A stretch of DNA of 23,569 nt, from NCBI GenBank assembly GCA_002451695.1, contig DKDC01000017.1, positions 8,148 through 31,716 of the forward strand, written 5' to 3'. This DNA is from Prevotellaceae bacterium UBA6858. GTDB lineage: Bacteria > Bacteroidota > Bacteroidia > Bacteroidales > Bacteroidaceae. A model generated the notes under the pieces. That model did not search any database. It worked only from the letters and a program-made list of their open reading frames with translations, and was not told the origin of the DNA. The translations under genes were made by a program, and so were the position numbers. Below, one piece after another: positions 1 to 7,743 of the stretch; the stretch's first letter is position 1, and the number at the start of each line of letters is the position of its first letter.

Positions 1-3
1 TTT

Positions 4-30
4 GTAGGGGCGTATGCCATACGCCCCTAC
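4..30. repeat. Perfect palindrome, GGGCGTATG family
   Basis: The arms are 13 bases each around a single central C (core GGGCGTATG-C-CATACGCCC, extended by GTAG/CTAC). The sequence is followed by CGGCGGCG, as other copies in the window are followed by CGGCGGTG. The leading TTTG matches the sequence that precedes other copies, so the window probably starts inside a larger composite repeat. Confidence 0.85.
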
Positions 31-153
31 GGCGGCGCGAAGCATCGGTTGGGCGCGTGTTAATGTTTGTGGCTTGCCAGGCATCACTTTGCGGGACATT
101 TGCCGGGTTTTGCGCAGGAAATAAAAATTTTCGCGCATTTTTTGTGAAAAAAG

Positions 154-184
154 TTTGCCGAAATTAATTGTTTTTGTATTTTTG
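154..184 (+). promoter_or_regulatory. Bacteroidota sigma-ABfr type promoter
   Basis: TTTG at 154-157 is followed by exactly 19 bases and then TATTTTTG at 177-184, an exact match to the TTTG-N19/21-TAnnTTTG form known for Bacteroidota. It would drive the exported protein at 337 and the small acidic peptide behind it. Transcription should start near 190. Confidence 0.7.
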
Positions 185-336
185 CGGTCGAATGAAAAGC
201 CGTAACGCACTGCATTGTATATAATATGGCGTGCGGGCGGCTTGGAAACAAATATAAACGTGCGTGAAAAGCACAAACATTAACGGAACAGGACAATTAA
301 CAAACAACAAACATTAAAGTATAAATAAAACGGACG

Positions 337-2562
337 ATGAAACAAATTGGACGAATTTTATCGGCGGCTGTTCTTGCGGTAACGGGGCTTATGGCATCCC
401 CCGCAACGTCAACGGCACAAACCTCCACCCTGCGCTGGCAGGGGACGGACCCCGAAACGCTGAAAACAAGCGGTGAGACTTTCTTTCTGTACAATGTGGG
501 GACGGGCACGTTTGTAACCGCAGGAGCTGAATGGGGTACGCAGGCGGTTGTGAAGTTCCAGGACTATGGGGCTTCGATGAATTTTGACAGCGGCCTGATA
601 ACCTCAGAATACGCAAACCACGGCAATCCGCTGGCGAAATATTTGGGCTTCAACTTTCCCGGCTATACATTCGTTGGAAGTTTTGGGGACGTAGGCACAA
701 ACACGTGCGGCGTAATTCTTGAGGCACAGGCAACAGGGACAACTCCGAGTTCGTACAGCAGGTCCATGACCTTCACCCAAACGGACGATGGCGCATACAC
801 CATTATGGAAACCATCACCAATTCCCAAGCGGGAAGCCCCAAGGAAATATATTACGGTACGGAATTCGGCATGATCTCGGCGAAAGAGGGTTCAATGGCG
901 GAAGTCGGGGACGGTGCGCTTGTCGTGGCTGCGTCAATCCCCACGGGCTACGAGAAGAACTATGAATGGATTTTCGTCAGTAAAGAAGAATTTGAAAATG
1001 TGATTTCGGAAATGAACCCCGACGCTGCCGGCGGCTTGAACGCCAATGTGTCGTATTTGATAAAAGACCCGTTCTTCGACCGTAACCACGACAACGCCTT
1101 CGCAAGCTGGAAAACCGCACAAGCGTCAGGCAACAGCGACGGCGATTACTGGTACAATTGGGAAACCCCGGCAACAAGCTCCACCACGCCGTGGTCTGTT
1201 TTCACCATGCGCAAGGTGCAGTGGACTGACAATCCCTACGGACAGGATTACGGCAAGTACGGCTACGTGATTGTGGACGGCAAGGGCGAGCTTTATCAGG
1301 AAATCAAAGTCAAGGAAGCCGGCTCATACGAAATAGAGTGCCGCGGACTTTATCAGGGCAATCCTGCTTATTTGTTTGTTGACGTGAACGGCGTGCGCAC
1401 GAAAGCCGTGCTGGTAAATGCAGGAAGCGAGTTCAAAAAAGGCTCGCAAGACGAAGACATAAGAAATGGTGTTTATGCTGTGAGCGCAATGGCAGACAGC
1501 GACAAGATAAAGCTGGGCAAAGCCCTGTATGACAACGAGGGCGGCAAATACACCGTCAGGGTTGTGGTAACAGGCGTGCCGGCCAATGCAACTCTTAAGA
1601 TAGGCATCAGCAAGGACAACGCCTCGAAATCAAGGTTAGCCTCTTATAGTAGATATTGGGATTACTACTACTACTACTACTACGACACCGATCTGGTTGC
1701 CGTTGACAACTTTACAGCCCGCTATGTGGGAAAGGCTTCTACAGAAAACATTCCTTTCGTGCTTGACGACGAGGCGACCGATGACCAATATATGGAGGAT
1801 GCAAAGACCGACATGGTTACGGTTTACCTGAAGCGCTCGTTCACACTCAACAAGTGGAACTCGCTTGTGCTGCCAATCCCCATGACTGCTGCGCAGGTTA
1901 AAGAGGCGTTCGGACAAGACACGCAGCTTGCCAAGCTTGTAGGCGTTGGCGGCGTAAGCGGAAAGACTGGACGTATTGACTTCGCCACCGTTGACCTTAC
2001 CGAAGAAAACGCCACCGCAATAGAGGCTGCAACAATGTATCTCGTCAAACCTATAAAAGATGCAGTCCAGACTGAGTTCAAGGACAAGGACGGCAAGACG
2101 GTAAGAGGCAAGATGTACCGCGTAGGTTCACGTGCGCTTGACGGAGGCAAGCTCAAGCAGCCCCAAATGAGCCTCGGCACCGACAAGGAAGGCGCAACCG
2201 CCCAACCGCAGGTTGACTTCAAGGGAACTTACGTGAAACTTGCCAGCACTGACACAAACTGCCCGCAAAAAGGCGACTACGTGTTCAGCGGCGGCGATAT
2301 GTACTACCTCAACAAGGCTAACGGCATAAAGGGCTTCCGTGGCTGGTTTGTTGACCACACCGGCGCAAGCTCAATCAAGTTCAACGTTGGCGACGGCAGC
2401 GTTACAAGCATAGAAGAAGTGATCGCAAACGACAGGGGCGGCAAGACGAACAACGCGGTTTACACCGTTGACGGCGTGAAGATACGCGACAACGCATCCT
2501 CACTCGAAGGTCTGCCCGCAGGTCTCTACATCTTCAAAGGCAAAACTCATCTGGTTAAGTAA
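337..2562 (+). CDS. Exported 741-residue protein, uncharacterised
   Basis: I do not recognise a full-length family. Residues 1-28 form a signal peptide (hydrophobic AVLAVTGLMA, then an AQ-type cleavage site). Residues 49-74 (FFLYNVGTGTFVTAGAEWGTQ) look like one blade of a ricin-type or beta-trefoil carbohydrate-binding module as found in secreted Bacteroidales proteins. Residues 443-449 are seven consecutive tyrosines, encoded by seven TAC codons. From about residue 493 there is a module (V.L.RSF....WNSLVLP....AQVKEAFGQD) that is also present in the exported protein at 5234. The C-terminus (YTVDGVKI...LPAGLYIFKGKTHLVK) resembles the short beta-rich tail of surface-sorted Bacteroidota proteins. 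The gene is followed after 20 bases by a small acidic peptide gene, probably in the same transcript. A role in binding glycans at the surface is inference only. Confidence 0.9.
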   Translation: MKQIGRILSAAVLAVTGLMASPATSTAQTSTLRWQGTDPETLKTSGETFFLYNVGTGTFVTAGAEWGTQAVVKFQDYGASMNFDSGLITSEYANHGNPLAKYLGFNFPGYTFVGSFGDVGTNTCGVILEAQATGTTPSSYSRSMTFTQTDDGAYTIMETITNSQAGSPKEIYYGTEFGMISAKEGSMAEVGDGALVVAASIPTGYEKNYEWIFVSKEEFENVISEMNPDAAGGLNANVSYLIKDPFFDRNHDNAFASWKTAQASGNSDGDYWYNWETPATSSTTPWSVFTMRKVQWTDNPYGQDYGKYGYVIVDGKGELYQEIKVKEAGSYEIECRGLYQGNPAYLFVDVNGVRTKAVLVNAGSEFKKGSQDEDIRNGVYAVSAMADSDKIKLGKALYDNEGGKYTVRVVVTGVPANATLKIGISKDNASKSRLASYSRYWDYYYYYYYDTDLVAVDNFTARYVGKASTENIPFVLDDEATDDQYMEDAKTDMVTVYLKRSFTLNKWNSLVLPIPMTAAQVKEAFGQDTQLAKLVGVGGVSGKTGRIDFATVDLTEENATAIEAATMYLVKPIKDAVQTEFKDKDGKTVRGKMYRVGSRALDGGKLKQPQMSLGTDKEGATAQPQVDFKGTYVKLASTDTNCPQKGDYVFSGGDMYYLNKANGIKGFRGWFVDHTGASSIKFNVGDGSVTSIEEVIANDRGGKTNNAVYTVDGVKIRDNASSLEGLPAGLYIFKGKTHLVK

Positions 2563-2582
2563 CACTGCTAAAAAACGGAACA

Positions 2583-2777
2583 ATGGACAAGAGAAAATAT
2601 ATAAAGCCCGAAATGGACATCCTCACCTTTGATATAAGGGACTCGATACTCAAGAACGCAAGCTGGGGAGTTGACGGCAACAAGGAAGGGGACATAAAGG
2701 ACGGTCCCGGAGAGGGCGAGGGCGAATTGGAACTCGACTCCCGCAAGAACGATTCGGGTTGGGACTTCGAATGGTAA
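2583..2777 (+). CDS. Small acidic peptide of 64 residues (YIxP/DSRK type), first copy
   Basis: The peptide has no signal sequence or membrane segment. It begins MDKRKYIKPEMDIL, has a Gly/Glu/Asp-rich centre (VDG...GPGEGEGELEL), and ends with DSRK and an aromatic-acidic tail (WDFEW). The peptide at 7481 shares YI-P near the start, VDG in the middle, E-DSRK and a Trp/Asp tail in the same order, so both are probably real and related. It follows the exported protein by 20 bases. Short proteins starting 'MKK-YI-P' are common in Bacteroidales genomes but I know of no assigned function. Possible roles are a chaperone or signal for the partner protein or a precursor peptide; none can be shown here. 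Confidence 0.8.
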   Translation: MDKRKYIKPEMDILTFDIRDSILKNASWGVDGNKEGDIKDGPGEGEGELELDSRKNDSGWDFEW

Positions 2778-2993
2778 CGACAGGCTTCCCGTAAGGGACA
2801 TACATAACGACGGAACACACCACACACACCTTGGAAGAGGCGCGTGTGGTATTTCCGTATAAAGACCCCGGGTGCGGGGTGGCAAAATAAACATATTGAA
2901 ACAATGCGCGTTGCGCAGCCAACGCCGAAGCGTGCGTGCCACCGCGTGTGGCTCGGAAACGCATCAACTGAAAACGGTTATGCGCGATTGCGG

Positions 2994-3132
2994 GGGCGTA
3001 TGGCATACGCCCTCCACACCGCCGCACAAGAACCGCGAAAATCCCGCCGCAGCACCGGCGGAAGCGTTGCAAGACGGCGGCAAGAGCGGCGCAATTCAGG
3101 GCGTATGCCATACGCCCCTACGGCGGTGCAAT
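2994..3132. repeat. Duplicated palindrome block, copy 1
   Basis: Two 19-base palindromes (2994-3012 and 3099-3117, core GGGCGTATG/CATACGCCC) enclose a GC-rich segment with AACCGCGAAAATCCCGCCGC and CACCGGCGGAAGCG. The sequence CACCGCCG just inside the first palindrome can pair with CGGCGGTG just after the second. The same order of elements recurs at 3458-3575. This copy has 22 extra bases (starting TTGCAAGACGG) after GGCGGAAGCG. Confidence 0.85.
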
Positions 3133-3263
3133 CCGCAACCACGCGGCTGCGACAACGGACAAGCGCGGATAGTTGACGGAAATACCGCAACAACGCCAAA
3201 ATTGCGCAAGATGCTGGTTCACAGAACAATAACCATACAGAAAATATTCTCTGTAACGGTTTG

Positions 3264-3382
3264 TGTTTCTGGGACTTAAAAGCGGCGAAAAAAGGTCTGA
3301 TGTAGTTTGAATTATGTCTGATATAATTTTTTCTACATAGGACGTAGTTTTTCCCATGTCCGATGCGGTTTTCCGGTGCATA
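3264..3382 (+). repeat. 21-base-unit interspersed repeat, copy A
   Basis: A lead-in CGGCGAAAAAAGGTCT (3283-3298) is followed by four contiguous units of exactly 21 bases at 3299, 3320, 3341 and 3362. Units share the core GA(T/C)RTAGTTTTTCC. The units start GATGTAGTTTGAATTATG, GATATAATTTTTTCTACA, GACGTAGTTTTTCCCATG and GATGCGGTTTTCCGG. A less conserved T-rich stretch upstream (from 3264) also resembles copies B and D. Confidence 0.9.
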
Positions 3383-3457
3383 AGGGCAACCGGCTTCGGT
3401 AAAGCGCGAACGGCGGAACGTTGTGTACACCAAATGAATGGTATTGCGCGAATGTAG

Positions 3458-3575
3458 GGGCGTATTGCATACGCCCTTTCCACCACCGCACAAAAACCGC
3501 GAAAATCCCGCCGCAACACCGGCGGAAGCGGCGCAATTCAGGGCGTGTGCCATGCGCCCCTACGGCGGTGCAATT
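3458..3575. repeat. Duplicated palindrome block, copy 2
   Basis: This is the second copy of the block at 2994-3132, without the 22-base insertion. Its palindromes are at 3458-3476 (GGGCGTAT/ATACGCCC with a TGC centre) and 3541-3559. In the last one, two pairs changed to T-G and G-T wobble pairs, so the stem is still possible in RNA but no longer a perfect DNA palindrome. The segment between them matches copy 1 nearly base for base. Confidence 0.85.
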
Positions 3576-3687
3576 CGCAATTACGCTGCAACAATCATGG
3601 ACGGACAAGAGAGCGGTGGAGTTCATAACTGCACGGCGGCTGTTTGATAATATTGACGATTACGATTACTCAAAACATCAATGTGAT

Positions 3688-5217
3688 ATGAAGAATAGAT
3701 TATCTTTTTTGTGCCTTTGCGGTGCGCTGGCGCTTCCTCTCGGGGGGGCGGCGCAGCTCACGCTTGACACGACACAGAAGCTGGAGAACGCGGACAACGA
3801 ACCCGCGCCGGTGCATCCTGTGCCGAGCGAAAGGCAGTTGCTATGGAATGAAACCGAGTTCTACGCTTTCTTTCACTATGGTATGAACACCTACACCGGC
3901 AACGAGTGGGGCAACGGAGACGAGAGCGAGACCACGTTCGCCCCCACGCAAGTTCCCAACCCCGAGCAGTGGCTCACCGCCTGCAAGAAAGCGGGCATGA
4001 AGGGCGGCATAGCGGTTGTGAAGCACCACGACGGCTTCTGCCTCTGGCCCACAAGCACCACCACGCACAACGTTACCCGAAGCTCGAACTACGGCAAGCA
4101 GACCAACATTCCCGAAACATTCGCAGCCGCAGCCAAGAAGCTCGGCATGAAATACGGCTTCTATGTTTCGCCGTGGGACAGGAACAGCGGCAAATACGGC
4201 ACGCAGTCCTACATTGACGATGTGTTCATCCCGCAGTGCGAGGAGCTTGCAAAATATGGCGACGACCAGTTCGAGATGTGGTTTGACGGCGCAAACGGCG
4301 GCAGCGGATATTACGGCGGCAAAAACACCACGGTCAGCATCGACCGCTACGTTTATTACGACATCCCCAACCTGCGCTACAAGGTTCACAGCCTTGCCAA
4401 GAACTGTGTGATGTGGGGCGTTGGCGGCGAGGCACGCTGGATTGGCAACGAGGACGGCTATGCCGGCGAGACCAACTGGGGCACACACCCCTGGGAGGAG
4501 AACACTAATACCTGCGGCACTGGCGTTGAAGACTACTGGCTGTGGAACGCCGGCGAGAGCGACGCCAAGGCCACGAGCAAGGGCTGGTTCTGGCACAGCG
4601 GCGAGACAGTAAGCTCCGCCGAGACACTTTTCAAGATGTATCTCGAAACCGTGGGCAGGAACTCCACGCTCATCCTCAACTTCCCGCCCAACCAGGCGGG
4701 CGTGCTTCCGCAGCAGGACGTGAACGTGCTTACGAGCCTCGGCGAGATGATGAACACGCGCCTCGGCACGGACCTCGCAAAGTCGGCAACCGTTACCGCC
4801 ACGGCAACGCGCAAGGCGGGACAAAGCCGCACGTATGAGGCGAAAAACCTCATAGACGGCGACAAGGACACATACTGGGCTACGGACGACAACACGACAA
4901 CCGCCTCGGTAACCTTCGACCTCGGAGCCACAAAGACGCTCCACTACGTCGCGCTTCAGGAATACATAAAGAAAGGGCAGCGCGTGAAGGGCTTCAACAT
5001 ACAGTACAGCACAAACGGCAGCTCGTGGACAACCGCCGCAAACGGACTTTGGGGAATTGGCGCAATCACCCAGACCACGATAGGCTACAAGCGCATAATC
5101 CCCCTCAACGGCAGCACGTCGAGCAGCTATTCAAGCGGCATAAGCGCGCGCTACGTTAAGATAAACATAACCTCGAGCAAGGCCTGCCCGCTGCTCCACA
5201 CCGTATCAATATACTAA
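3688..5217 (+). CDS. Secreted alpha-L-fucosidase, GH29 type, with C-terminal F5/8-type carbohydrate-binding domain
   Basis: The enzyme would remove alpha-linked L-fucose from glycans outside the cytoplasm. The 509-residue product has a signal peptide (about 1-23, LCGALALPLGGAAQ). The GH29 barrel shows FFHYGMNTYTGNEWG (61-75), VKHHDGFCLWP (111-121), SPWDR (161-165) and FEMWFDGANGG (195-205), where Asp200 is the expected nucleophile. The wording of these motifs fits the GH29-B branch, which often prefers branched alpha-1,3/4-linked fucose; this substrate is inference. About residues 365-509 form a discoidin/CBM32-like domain (LIDGDKDTYWAT..., VTFDLGA, RYVKINITS). The frame stays open upstream to 3421, but only the ATG at 3688 gives a signal peptide. 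The stop is 16 bases before the next exported protein, so they are co-transcribed. No SusC/SusD pair is nearby. Confidence 0.93.
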   Translation: MKNRLSFLCLCGALALPLGGAAQLTLDTTQKLENADNEPAPVHPVPSERQLLWNETEFYAFFHYGMNTYTGNEWGNGDESETTFAPTQVPNPEQWLTACKKAGMKGGIAVVKHHDGFCLWPTSTTTHNVTRSSNYGKQTNIPETFAAAAKKLGMKYGFYVSPWDRNSGKYGTQSYIDDVFIPQCEELAKYGDDQFEMWFDGANGGSGYYGGKNTTVSIDRYVYYDIPNLRYKVHSLAKNCVMWGVGGEARWIGNEDGYAGETNWGTHPWEENTNTCGTGVEDYWLWNAGESDAKATSKGWFWHSGETVSSAETLFKMYLETVGRNSTLILNFPPNQAGVLPQQDVNVLTSLGEMMNTRLGTDLAKSATVTATATRKAGQSRTYEAKNLIDGDKDTYWATDDNTTTASVTFDLGATKTLHYVALQEYIKKGQRVKGFNIQYSTNGSSWTTAANGLWGIGAITQTTIGYKRIIPLNGSTSSSYSSGISARYVKINITSSKACPLLHTVSIY

Positions 5218-5220
5218 AAA

Positions 5221-5225
5221 GGAGG
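5221..5225 (+). promoter_or_regulatory. Strong Shine-Dalgarno sequence GGAGG
   Basis: AAAAAGGAGG ends eight bases before the ATG at 5234. Most genes in the window lack a recognisable Shine-Dalgarno sequence, as is usual in Bacteroidota, so this one stands out and fixes the start of the exported protein. Confidence 0.7.
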
Positions 5226-5233
5226 AACAGGAA

Positions 5234-7462
5234 ATGAAGAACAGAATAATTACCCTTGCCCTTTCCGCACTCGCTCTTGCGGCTGCAGCGCAGACATCGG
5301 TAACTTTCGACACGCAGGACTACAAAAAAGTCGGAGTTTACGACACATGGGAACTTTCGCCTTTCCGCACGGGAAAACTGAAAGGCAACGCCCAAGTTAT
5401 AGACAACTGCTTCAACAACACGTATTCGGGAATATCCAACAAGACCGGCAAAATTCTCGGCGTGCAGCGTTCGCGCTTCGGCAGCAACACTTTCGGCGTG
5501 AGGGTTGTGCTTAACTCGCCGCTCGCCACCACGGAGAACACCGTATATGTACACGCCCTGATCTACAAGCCCAACACCACGGACGTAATGCTCGTAGGTC
5601 TGGGAAAGCGCGAGTCGTTCACCGAAGAACCCGACAGCATCGAGCAGTTCTGGGTGAAATCAAATTATTCGGCAAAGGCAAACCAGTGGTGCGACATGGT
5701 GTTCCCGATAAAGACCGTTACAGGCGTGAAAGTTTACAGCTTTGTGATTGTCCCCGACTTGCAGTCCCCCCACACCTACACCGAGGACTTTGCGTGCTAC
5801 ATAGACCAGATAGAGGTCAACTCCAGTTCTTCGCAGCGCAAAGGCCCGTTCACTTCGAGCGGAGGCACGGTTGACCCAACCCCAGACCCCTCGGACGAAA
5901 TTTATCCTGTGAACTTCGACAAGACGCAGACAAACACCCGCGAAACGTCAAGCGTGCAGGTGCGCTACCTCAAAGGCGTAAGCCTCACGGGAACTACTGA
6001 CGGAACATCGTATTCGTACACCCCCGCAACCACAGACGACCTGTATCATCTGGTTTACAAGGATGCGACCGGGAGCGTGGTATGGAACGTAAAAGCCGGC
6101 AACACCTACAAACCCGCCGTGAGCTATCAGGGCGACTGGATGCAGGGCTATGCCTACATCGACTACGACAACGACGGGCAGTTCACTCCCAAAATCTCGA
6201 ACAACGTGAACCAGAGCGGCAGCGAGGCGGTTTCGTACACAGGCTACAACTCCAGCAACGAAAACACCCTTTACAGTCCCACCGGCAAATCGCTTACAGG
6301 CAACAGCCGCAACTCCGTAACAATGCCCTCTTTCACAATTCCCGCGTCCACCAAGCCCGGCATATACCGTATGCGCTTCAAGGTGGACTGGAACTGCATT
6401 GACGCGGGCGGCGGCGACGGCAGCAACAGCGTGAATATGCAGAGCCTGGTTAACAACGGCGGCGGCATTGTTGACGTGCTTCTCAACGTCCACGCCGACA
6501 ATGTAACAGTGAACCAGCAAAGCCGCAACGGCGAGATAAAGGCAAGCGACAAAACCGATTTACTTAACTATTCCACAGCCTTCGGCAAGAGCTTCGGCAT
6601 AGTGGTAGCCCCTGCGCCGGGCTTCGAGAACGGCAACATCGTTGTGCGCCACGGCTACAACCTGAGCGGCGAGCAGTATGTGAACAACAACCGCCAGTGG
6701 AGCGAGATAAAATACCTTGCCAGCCAGTTCGGCACAGACGGCTCGTTCACCATACCCGCTGACATCGTTGACGGCGACATGAGCATTGCCGGCAACTTCA
6801 AGGAGAAAACATACGTAAAGCTTGACGAGGCGGAGGCGATGCCTACCGACTACGCCGGCAAGAAGGTGAACGTAAAACTCACTCGCAAATTCAGTCCGCA
6901 GTACTATAACACCGTCTGTCTGCCCTTCGCCCTAAGCGAATCGCAGATAGCCGAAGCCTTCGGAGACGACGCCGTGGTTTATTCCTACGACAACAGTCAG
7001 GGCGACGGAACGGTTTACTTCAACTCAACCAACAGCGTGAAGGCAAACGTGCCGTTCCTTATGAAAACCTCAACCGAGGACAACGTGTTCACCTTCGACA
7101 ACGTTACGCTTGAGAGCGGCGACCCGGTGGTTTCAGGCGATGACTACGACTACGTGGGCAACTACGACGGCAAGATTACAATTCCCACAGGAATGTGGTT
7201 TCTTGCAAGCAACACCTTCTACCGCTCCATAGGCAAGAGCACCATGAAGGGCTACCGCGCATACTTCCGCCCCAAGGACGCCGCCAACAGCCGCCCCATG
7301 CAGCTCAGCATCGACGGCGTGCCTACAGGTATTGACAACATCGTAGCCCCCGACGGCGGCGATGAGGACGTTTATACCACAGACGGCGTTAAGATGCCCA
7401 ACAGCAAGAACCTGCAAAAGGGCGTGTATATAAACGGGCACAACAAGGTGCTGAAAAAATAA
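5234..7462 (+). CDS. Exported 742-residue protein with GEVED-like central domain, uncharacterised
   Basis: Residues 1-20 are a signal peptide (LALSALALAAAAQ). Residues about 21-200 look like a beta-sandwich of the carbohydrate-binding type (FVIVPDLQSPHTYTEDFACYIDQIEV). After a Pro/Asp linker (TVDPTPDPSD) comes a domain with GYAYIDYDNDGQF and PSFTIPASTKPGIYRMRFKVDW, the pattern of GEVED-type domains in secreted Bacteroidota proteins. From about residue 543 the module KVNVKLTRKFSPQYYNTVCLP...SQIAEAFGDD corresponds to the module in the protein at 337. The tail (VYTTDGVKM...KGVYINGHNKVLKK) also matches that protein. It is translated from a strong GGAGG site 16 bases after the fucosidase stop and is followed after 18 bases by an acidic peptide gene. 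A glycan-binding helper of the fucosidase is plausible, but not shown. Confidence 0.9.
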   Translation: MKNRIITLALSALALAAAAQTSVTFDTQDYKKVGVYDTWELSPFRTGKLKGNAQVIDNCFNNTYSGISNKTGKILGVQRSRFGSNTFGVRVVLNSPLATTENTVYVHALIYKPNTTDVMLVGLGKRESFTEEPDSIEQFWVKSNYSAKANQWCDMVFPIKTVTGVKVYSFVIVPDLQSPHTYTEDFACYIDQIEVNSSSSQRKGPFTSSGGTVDPTPDPSDEIYPVNFDKTQTNTRETSSVQVRYLKGVSLTGTTDGTSYSYTPATTDDLYHLVYKDATGSVVWNVKAGNTYKPAVSYQGDWMQGYAYIDYDNDGQFTPKISNNVNQSGSEAVSYTGYNSSNENTLYSPTGKSLTGNSRNSVTMPSFTIPASTKPGIYRMRFKVDWNCIDAGGGDGSNSVNMQSLVNNGGGIVDVLLNVHADNVTVNQQSRNGEIKASDKTDLLNYSTAFGKSFGIVVAPAPGFENGNIVVRHGYNLSGEQYVNNNRQWSEIKYLASQFGTDGSFTIPADIVDGDMSIAGNFKEKTYVKLDEAEAMPTDYAGKKVNVKLTRKFSPQYYNTVCLPFALSESQIAEAFGDDAVVYSYDNSQGDGTVYFNSTNSVKANVPFLMKTSTEDNVFTFDNVTLESGDPVVSGDDYDYVGNYDGKITIPTGMWFLASNTFYRSIGKSTMKGYRAYFRPKDAANSRPMQLSIDGVPTGIDNIVAPDGGDEDVYTTDGVKMPNSKNLQKGVYINGHNKVLKK

Positions 7463-7480
7463 TTGCAAGCGTAAAAGGAA

Positions 7481-7672
7481 ATGAAAAAGAAAGATTATAT
7501 ATCCCCGCAAGTGCGGCAATACCGCATAGACGGTCCGTTGGAGCCGTTTGCGGCATCCGGCAAAGCCCCGATAAAGGTTGACGGCAAAGACGAGATTGGC
7601 GTTGACGGCAATGACGACAAGGGCGTGGAGGCCGATTCGCGCAAGTTTGAAGGCTGGAGCTGGGACGACTGA
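7481..7672 (+). CDS. Small acidic peptide of 63 residues (YIxP/DSRK type), second copy
   Basis: This is the counterpart of the peptide at 2583. It starts MKKKDYISPQVRQY, has two VDG motifs (IKVDGKDE and GVDGNDD), then EADSRK and an aromatic-acidic tail (WSWDD). It has no signal peptide and no cysteine. It follows the large exported protein by 18 bases, with AAAAGGAA before the ATG as a weak ribosome site. The same place behind a second large exported protein suggests a functional link with the exported partner. The hairpin terminator after it closes the fucosidase operon. Confidence 0.8.
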   Translation: MKKKDYISPQVRQYRIDGPLEPFAASGKAPIKVDGKDEIGVDGNDDKGVEADSRKFEGWSWDD

Positions 7673-7705
7673 CCGAAACCCACAGCCCTGCAAGGGGCGA
7701 CAATG

Positions 7706-7743
7706 CACGTGCGCCGCGATTTCGCGGCGCACGTGTTGTTTTT
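7706..7743 (+). terminator. Intrinsic terminator of the fucosidase operon
   Basis: A perfect 14-base stem (CACGTGCGCCGCGA / TCGCGGCGCACGTG) with a TT loop is followed by TTGTTTTT. It lies 33 bases after the stop of the small peptide gene. Confidence 0.9.

Larger units (their letters stand above)
1..336. other. Upstream region of the first exported protein
   Basis: This 336-base stretch holds no gene I can support. It starts with a perfect palindrome (4-30), then a stretch of mixed sequence, then a Bacteroidota-type promoter (154-184). The distance from the predicted start of transcription (about 190) to the ATG at 337 leaves a 5' leader of about 145 bases, which is long enough to carry a regulatory structure, but I could not identify one. 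Confidence 0.6.
2778..3687. other. 910-base repeat-rich intergenic region
   Basis: No gene is supported here. In order it holds a weak stem (ACCACAC...GTGTGGT, about 2819-2850) and a small GC hairpin (ACCCCG/CGGGGT) that could end the upstream transcript but lack a T run, the first copy of a duplicated palindrome block (2994-3132), a 21-base-unit repeat array (3264-3382), and the second copy of the block (3458-3575). The open frames crossing it have repeat-derived composition and are not credible genes. I found no clear TAnnTTTG promoter just upstream of the fucosidase gene. Confidence 0.7.

Noticed and set aside
3299..3382. The 21-base repeats as a possible CRISPR array
   Set aside because: The units are contiguous with no spacers, they diverge from each other, and no cas gene is present.
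2978..3553. Minus-strand open frames through repeat copy A with a heptad-like pattern (KNYIRHx)
   Set aside because: The 21-base units give a seven-residue periodicity in any frame. Copies B and C have stops in the corresponding frame, so there is no sign of selection for a protein.
3421..3687. In-frame upstream extension of the fucosidase gene
   Set aside because: The extension is translated from the palindrome block and would bury the clear signal peptide that starts at 3688.
3841..4944. Minus-strand open frame of 367 codons
   Set aside because: It is fully antisense to the fucosidase gene, whose motifs are complete; long antisense frames are expected from the GC-rich codon use here.
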